Of a stretch of DNA of 64,000 nt, positions 60,102 through 64,000 are shown in pieces (the first letter of the stretch is position 1; the number at the start of each line of letters is the position of its first letter). The notes beneath the pieces were generated by a model. That model did not search any database, was not told where the DNA came from, and saw only the letters and a list, made by a program, of their open reading frames with translations. This DNA comes from Arenibacterium halophilum (GTDB lineage: Bacteria > Pseudomonadota > Alphaproteobacteria > Rhodobacterales > Rhodobacteraceae): NCBI RefSeq assembly GCF_005938225.1, contig NZ_VCPC01000001.1, forward strand, positions 1,177,213 to 1,241,212, given 5' to 3'. A program made the translations under genes and the position numbers.

Positions 60102-60488
60102 ATGGATATTGCAAGGGGGCTGGACGATCTGCGCGCGGCACATCCCGCGTGTTCGCTGATCGCCTTTGGCGATATTTCCGCCCGCATGATCCTGTGCTCC
60201 AGCGGGCGCCGCCGCCAACCTCAGGAACAGCTGGACCGGCTCTGCGCCACAGCGGTGGACCTTCTGCGCGGGGAAAGCGCGGTGCGTATCGCGGCGGCCA
60301 TGGGGCACGCCGGGCGCGGACGGATGCGCATGGCGATCGCCCTCGACAGTGACGGCGCCGCATTGTTCCTCGGGTCGGGTGACGGATCGCCCGATGTGCT
60401 CTGCGGTCTGTTTGACGATATCGGCGCCGTCGAACCGGCGCTTCCTCCGATGCTGCACCTGCTGGAGCTGGCCCATGCAACCGGCTGA
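60102..60488 (+). CDS. Small protein, possible roadblock/LC7 fold
   Basis: A 128-residue protein. ARGLDDLRAAHPACSLIAFG, a mid-region helix EQLDRLCATAVDLLRG, and later RMRMAIALDSDGAALFLGSG with DVLCGLFDDIG follow the helix-strand-strand-helix-strand order of roadblock/LC7 (MglB-like) proteins, which regulate small GTPases. Similarity is by pattern only. The start ATG 60102 follows GGGGGCGCGA; an ATG at 60078 is less likely. A 79-nt gap separates it from the GTPase gene, the largest in the cluster, so a second promoter is possible. Confidence 0.65.
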   Translation: MDIARGLDDLRAAHPACSLIAFGDISARMILCSSGRRRQPQEQLDRLCATAVDLLRGESAVRIAAAMGHAGRGRMRMAIALDSDGAALFLGSGDGSPDVLCGLFDDIGAVEPALPPMLHLLELAHATG

Positions 60489-61275
60489 CCGCGCCCGCTC
60501 TGCCGCGCAGCGCATCGCGGCCTCGCGGCTGGAATTGCGGCTGAGTGCGCTGGCCGGGCCGGTCGTCACGCGCGCCGACGGGTGGCGCGCGCTGGACCCG
60601 GGCGGCGGGCTGGGCGCGCTGGTGCGCGAGGTGGACGAAACGATCCTGCCCCGCCGGCTGGAATTCGACAATGGGCTGGGCGACCGGATCACTGTCGATG
60701 TCGCCTCGGGGCGGTTGCGCGCGGTGGTCGCACTTGACCTGTCCGCGCCGGATCGGCCCGGCTTCGGCGCCTTGCTCGGGCACGCCTTTTTTGACGCCGG
60801 CGACCCACTTGTGCAGCCTTTGGCCGAGGTGTTGCGCCATATCTGCCGAGAGGGCGCAGGACTGAAGGTGCGCGCGCAGCTATGCGAGGAAACGGGCGAA
60901 TTCGATACCATCGGCGTGTCGCTGCACCGTCTGGCCCGACCGTCCCGCCCGATCCACGCCAGCATCGACCTTGCCGCCATGGCTGACGCTCTGGCGCCGC
61001 AGGCAGAGGCGTTGGTGCTTGTCGGCGGCGGCACCGTCCGTCGCGAATCCGGCGTGGCCGACGCCGTTGCCCGCCTGCGCAGGCTGGCGACTGACGAACT
61101 CGCCGAACGCGCAGGCAGCGAGCCGCCGCCGCAGGCGATGGCATGGTGCGGTGCGCAGCCCGGCGATGGTGGGATACTGTGTCTCTCGGCCGGGTCAGCG
61201 ATGCTGTTTGCCACCATGCCTTATGCGCAGATCATGCAGGCGTTGCGGCACTGGCAGGCGGGGCTGGCGGGCTAA
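60475..61275 (+). CDS. Unknown protein, last gene of the kinase/GTPase cluster
   Basis: A 266-residue protein I do not recognise. It has no signal peptide or membrane helix. Visible segments include DRITVDVASGRLRAVVALDL, a helix around DPLVQPLAEVLRHICREG, LVLVGGGTVRRESGVADAVA and a C-terminal ILCLSAGSAMLFATMPYAQI. It overlaps the roadblock-like gene by 14 nt, which sets the ATG at 60475, and is convergent with the CobW gene, whose stop codon overlaps its own by 4 nt. Restricted to this context it is probably a component of the same system. Confidence 0.75.
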   Translation: MQPADRARSAAQRIAASRLELRLSALAGPVVTRADGWRALDPGGGLGALVREVDETILPRRLEFDNGLGDRITVDVASGRLRAVVALDLSAPDRPGFGALLGHAFFDAGDPLVQPLAEVLRHICREGAGLKVRAQLCEETGEFDTIGVSLHRLARPSRPIHASIDLAAMADALAPQAEALVLVGGGTVRRESGVADAVARLRRLATDELAERAGSEPPPQAMAWCGAQPGDGGILCLSAGSAMLFATMPYAQIMQALRHWQAGLAG

Positions 61276-62180
61276 TTCGGGCCGGTTGCATCCAGCAGCG
61301 CGGCGATGTCCACCTCCCCCATGCGATCCGCCTCGCCAATCAGAACAAGCTTGCACCCCTTCGGCGCAGAAGGCTGCGGCGTCATCGTGGCCCGCTTGCC
61401 GGCCAGCTGGAACAGGAACGGCTGGCCCGGCTTTTCTAAAAAGCTGACAAACCCCTTGGCACGCAGCACATGAGGCGAAATCCGGTTCATCGCCGCGCGA
61501 AAGCCGTGCATCCCGATCGGCCCGTCCGACTGCCATTCGCAGGTGGCAAACCTGTCCGAGGTCTGGATTTGCGCGGCGGGCAGCGGAAACCGCGCGCGCC
61601 CGGCCATGCCGACCACGGCGGCCAGCGTGGTATCGTCATCACCCAGCACATGCCTTGCGCCCAGCTCGGCCAGATGCCCGCGCAGCGCATCAAGGCTGGC
61701 CGAATCCACCGCATCGGTGCGCGACAGGCGCACCATGTCGGCCGCCTTCACCTGCGCCTGCCACAACGGATCGCGGCGGCGCATCGGGTTGGCGGTGACA
61801 TCCTCGGCATCCACAAGGCTCAGCACGCAATCCAGGCTGACGGCCTGCCGCAGCACCGGATCCAGCAGCGCGTTCACGATGCCGCCGGGGTCGGCCACGC
61901 CGCTGGCCTCGATCACGATCAGGTCGGGCGCCTGCCCGTCCAGCACCTGCCGCAGCGTGCGCAGCAGATCGCCCTGCATCGCGCAGCAGATGCAGCCGTT
62001 GCGCAGCCCGATCACATCATCGGCGGCGTTTTCCAGCAGCGCCGCATCAATGTTGATCTGCCCGAAATCGTTGACGATGGCAGCGATGCGTTGCCCGTGC
62101 GGCTGGTGCAGCACCTGGTTGATGAAGGTCGTCTTGCCAGCCCCGAGAAACCCCGCGACCAGCAGTACCGGCACCGTCAT
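61272..62180 (-). CDS. CobW/YjiA-family GTP-binding protein
   Basis: A 302-residue G3E-family GTPase. The P-loop is GFLGAGKTTFINQVL (9-23), the metal motif is CICC in LRNGCICCAMQGDLL (about 60-74), ESSGVADP appears as EASGVADPGGI, and the usual NKxD base motif is replaced by SRTD. The C-terminal CobW domain starts near 205 and ends about 295. Members deliver metals or assist metalloenzyme assembly. Co-oriented and overlapping (ATGA) with the metal-dependent amidohydrolase and M81 peptidase genes upstream, so it may metallate one of them. Confidence 0.88.
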   Translation of the reverse strand: MTVPVLLVAGFLGAGKTTFINQVLHQPHGQRIAAIVNDFGQINIDAALLENAADDVIGLRNGCICCAMQGDLLRTLRQVLDGQAPDLIVIEASGVADPGGIVNALLDPVLRQAVSLDCVLSLVDAEDVTANPMRRRDPLWQAQVKAADMVRLSRTDAVDSASLDALRGHLAELGARHVLGDDDTTLAAVVGMAGRARFPLPAAQIQTSDRFATCEWQSDGPIGMHGFRAAMNRISPHVLRAKGFVSFLEKPGQPFLFQLAGKRATMTPQPSAPKGCKLVLIGEADRMGEVDIAALLDATGPN

Positions 62181-63673
62181 TTCGGCGTGCGACGGATGGC
62201 CGTGCCGTTGCGGGCTTCGGTGTTCAGCACCCCGTCGGCGATCACCGGCGCGCCGCCAACCAGCAGGTGCCGCACCCCTTCGGATGGCTGCGCCATGTCG
62301 GCGAAATCCGCCTTGTCGGCCAGCGCCGCCAGATCGAAGGCGACGATGTCGGCGTCAAATCCCACCTGCATCCGCGCCTTGCGGGCGATCTGGGGCGCGC
62401 AGGCCTCGATCACGCGGGCCGGGTAGATCGTGCATTTCGCCAGCCCTTCGACCAGCGGCACCACCTGCCGGTCGCGCACATAGTCGCGCAGGAAACGAAC
62501 GAAGGTCGCCGAGGATCGCGGGTGCGCGGCCAGCTCACGCGGGAGCGGCCATTCGACCTCGTCATAGATCTTCCCGTCGGGCCGGATCCAGGGCATCGCG
62601 TCCGAGGCGATGGACCCGTCCTCCATCGTGACCGAGGTATCCAGCATCTTCTGGTGGCTGTCGTCGTTATCGATGTCCAGGAAGTGCCAGATCACCAGAT
62701 CGGACGGGTTGCTTTCCCGCGCGGCCATGATCTGGTCGCGGCTTTCGAACCTTTCGTGGTTCTTGGCCAGCTCGATGTTGCTGTAGTCGCTTCCGGTGCG
62801 TTCGACGAACTGCGGATCGGTGAAGAATTCGGCGCCCACCACGGTGGACCCGGCGCCATAGGGATAAGCCTCGGTCGTGACTTTCAGCCCCTGCGCCTGC
62901 GCGTTGCGCACCAGCGTCGCAACGCGTTCGATGTCCATCAGGCTGGTCGAATTCAGGTGACAGATGTGCATCCGCGCCCCCGTCGCCCCGGCCAGGCCGA
63001 TCAGCCGCACATAGCTGTCGACCGAGCTTTTGGGATCGATGTTCGAGGCGTTGGCGATATGGGTGAAGGTCGGCGCGTCGTACGCGGCCGCCGCGTCGCA
63101 GACCAGCGACAACTCCTTCACCCCCGCCCCGGCGGCATAGCCGTTGGGGATGCCAATGCCGATGGCGCCATCCGCCAGGCCCTGATGCATCATCGCGACG
63201 ATCTTGTCGGTCTGCTCGGGGGTGGCGGCATCCAGCGACCAGGACGGGTCGCCCGGATTGTGGCCCATCGCATCAATCGGGTGCATCGCCCCATCGGGAT
63301 CATAGCCACCGAACACGGCCTTGCGGGCCAGGATCCACGCCGCCGCCGTGCCATAGTTCAGCACGCGCCCCTTGGTGGCGTGATGGTCGTACCATTCGGC
63401 CACGGGCACCGCGCCCACTTCAAGCTCCAGCGTGGTGGTGATGCCGTCAAAGGCCTGCATCCGGTCGGCAGCGACGGATTGGCCGTGCGCGTGCAGGTCG
63501 ATAAAACCGGGGCAGACGATCAGCCCGGTGGCGTCGCTTTCCATTGCCCCTGCGCCAAGGTTTTCCCCGATCTCGGCGATCAGGCCATCCTTGATCGCCA
63601 CGTCGCAGATTTTGTCAAAACCGGTTTCCGGGTCGATCACCCGGCCGTTGCGGATTACGTGGTCATAGGTCAT
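62177..63673 (-). CDS. N-acyl-D-amino-acid deacylase-type amidohydrolase
   Basis: A 498-residue metal-dependent hydrolase. It begins with the urease-type composite domain YDHVIRNGRVIDPETGFDKI. The metal site has CPGFIDLHAHGQ (HxH, about 60-62), TFTHIANAS and MHICHLNSTS (His) and the catalytic Asp in MEDGSIASDAMPW. The arrangement fits D-aminoacylases and related dihydroorotase-like enzymes. Overlaps both neighbours by 4 nt (ATGA). Together with an M81 peptidase upstream it suggests degradation of an unusual peptide or N-acyl amino acid. Confidence 0.88.
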   Translation of the reverse strand: MTYDHVIRNGRVIDPETGFDKICDVAIKDGLIAEIGENLGAGAMESDATGLIVCPGFIDLHAHGQSVAADRMQAFDGITTTLELEVGAVPVAEWYDHHATKGRVLNYGTAAAWILARKAVFGGYDPDGAMHPIDAMGHNPGDPSWSLDAATPEQTDKIVAMMHQGLADGAIGIGIPNGYAAGAGVKELSLVCDAAAAYDAPTFTHIANASNIDPKSSVDSYVRLIGLAGATGARMHICHLNSTSLMDIERVATLVRNAQAQGLKVTTEAYPYGAGSTVVGAEFFTDPQFVERTGSDYSNIELAKNHERFESRDQIMAARESNPSDLVIWHFLDIDNDDSHQKMLDTSVTMEDGSIASDAMPWIRPDGKIYDEVEWPLPRELAAHPRSSATFVRFLRDYVRDRQVVPLVEGLAKCTIYPARVIEACAPQIARKARMQVGFDADIVAFDLAALADKADFADMAQPSEGVRHLLVGGAPVIADGVLNTEARNGTAIRRTPK

Positions 63674-64000
63674 GGCTGGCTGAACGGGTCCTGTGTCTTG
63701 GGCCAGAAACGGTCGTCCCGTTTCGTATAGGGGATGATGGTGTAATCGGGGGCGATGGCGCCCGGCGTCGCCAGGTGGATCACCTCGGATGCGATGGGGG
63801 CGAACCCCGCGTAGAAATGCTGGGACGACTTGACCACGACGATCTTCATGGCGTCAAGGTCCAGTCCCAGTTCGGTAAAGATCGACGGGTGAAAGGTTTG
63901 CGTGCGCTTGGAATTGACCACGATATGCACGCCGTCCGCTTCCAGCCAGACGCAATCGCCCGCGCTGGTGGGGGCGCTGCCGAACAGCTGATAGGCATCG
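63670..64000 (-). CDS. M81 (MlrC/microcystinase C-like) metallopeptidase, C-terminal part
   Basis: The last 109 residues of a protein whose 5' end lies beyond the window; the frame is open to position 64000 (DAYQLFGSAPTSAG..., then VHIVVNSKRTQTFHPSIFTE). LGLDLDAMKIVVVKSSQHFY, AGFAPIASEVIHLATPGA and YTKRDDRFWPK are the conserved end of the M81/MlrC C-terminal domain. A GTG at 63930 is merely an internal codon. First visible gene of the operon with the amidohydrolase and CobW protein. Confidence 0.85.
   Translation of the reverse strand, partial: DAYQLFGSAPTSAGDCVWLEADGVHIVVNSKRTQTFHPSIFTELGLDLDAMKIVVVKSSQHFYAGFAPIASEVIHLATPGAIAPDYTIIPYTKRDDRFWPKTQDPFSQP

Noticed and set aside
52747-61275. Reading the kinase/FHA/PP2C genes as part of a type VI secretion locus
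   Set aside because: Such genes do occur in type VI loci, but none of the sheath, baseplate or tube genes is in the window and the GTPases are not type VI components.
62267-63730. 487-aa plus-strand frame opposite the amidohydrolase
   Set aside because: Antisense shadow of a well-supported amidohydrolase; no domain visible.
1-64000. CRISPR arrays, insertion sequences, integrases or prophage genes
   Set aside because: No regularly spaced direct repeats, transposase or integrase motifs, or phage structural genes were found on either strand.

Overview
The window is high-GC, densely coded DNA from an alphaproteobacterium, most likely a Rhodobacteraceae/Roseobacter-group species. Grounds: the gene families (etfBA with a 3-hydroxybutyryl-CoA dehydrogenase, pcaDCHGB order, a DUF6473 protein, a TRAP malonate locus of matPQMAB type) and the intergenic repeats with an AAATATCCC core typical of that group. 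I see no tRNA, rRNA, CRISPR array, insertion sequence, prophage or attachment site. It reads as chromosomal core plus metabolic and accessory islands.

Layout. 1-4.1 kb: the 5' end of an EF-Tu gene, a small lipoprotein, parC and an SH3b-domain protein. 4.2-11.6 kb: a siderophore-iron system, with a TonB-dependent receptor facing a periplasmic binding protein, two FecCD permeases, an ATPase and a siderophore-interacting ferric reductase; a palindrome lies in the divergent gap. 11.6-17.2 kb: a short-chain dehydrogenase, a twin-TM protein, a PduO-type cobalamin adenosyltransferase, etfBA, a DUF6473 protein and hbd. 17.2-21.7 kb: the protocatechuate branch of the beta-ketoadipate pathway (pcaDCHG, an extra alpha/beta hydrolase, pcaB). 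21.8-25.6 kb: a Zn alcohol dehydrogenase, an enolase-superfamily enzyme and an amidase. 25.6-29.2 kb: a large ABC-exporter-like protein with a catalytically degenerate nucleotide-binding domain and a cyclic-nucleotide-binding domain, opposite a DUF3307 membrane protein.

29.4-35.1 kb: three co-oriented genes of no recognised family (462, 1294 and 134 aa), one with tandem repeats and a Cys/His-rich C-terminal region. 35.3-45.0 kb: a polyamine-type ABC importer with a GntR regulator, two paralogous UGT-type glycosyltransferases, two tandem cupins and an aldehyde dehydrogenase, probably one undescribed pathway. 45.1-51.7 kb: malonate uptake and use, matPQM (TRAP transporter), matA, matB and divergent matR, with a clear operator. 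51.7-52.5 kb: a copper chaperone and a partner protein.

52.7-61.3 kb: the most striking region, eight tightly packed genes on one strand encoding a Ser/Thr kinase with a C-terminal membrane anchor, an FHA protein, a PP2C phosphatase, a P-loop-less GTPase-like protein, a dynamin-like GTPase, a second small GTPase, a possible roadblock-fold protein and an unknown protein. It looks like a self-contained phospho-signalling and membrane-GTPase module. 61.3-64 kb: a CobW-type GTPase, an N-acyl-D-amino-acid deacylase-type amidohydrolase and the 3' part of an M81 (MlrC) metallopeptidase, in one operon running off the window.

Five copies of a structured intergenic repeat occur at 4.1, 15.2, 29.3, 29.4 and 45.0 kb, all at gene 3' ends.
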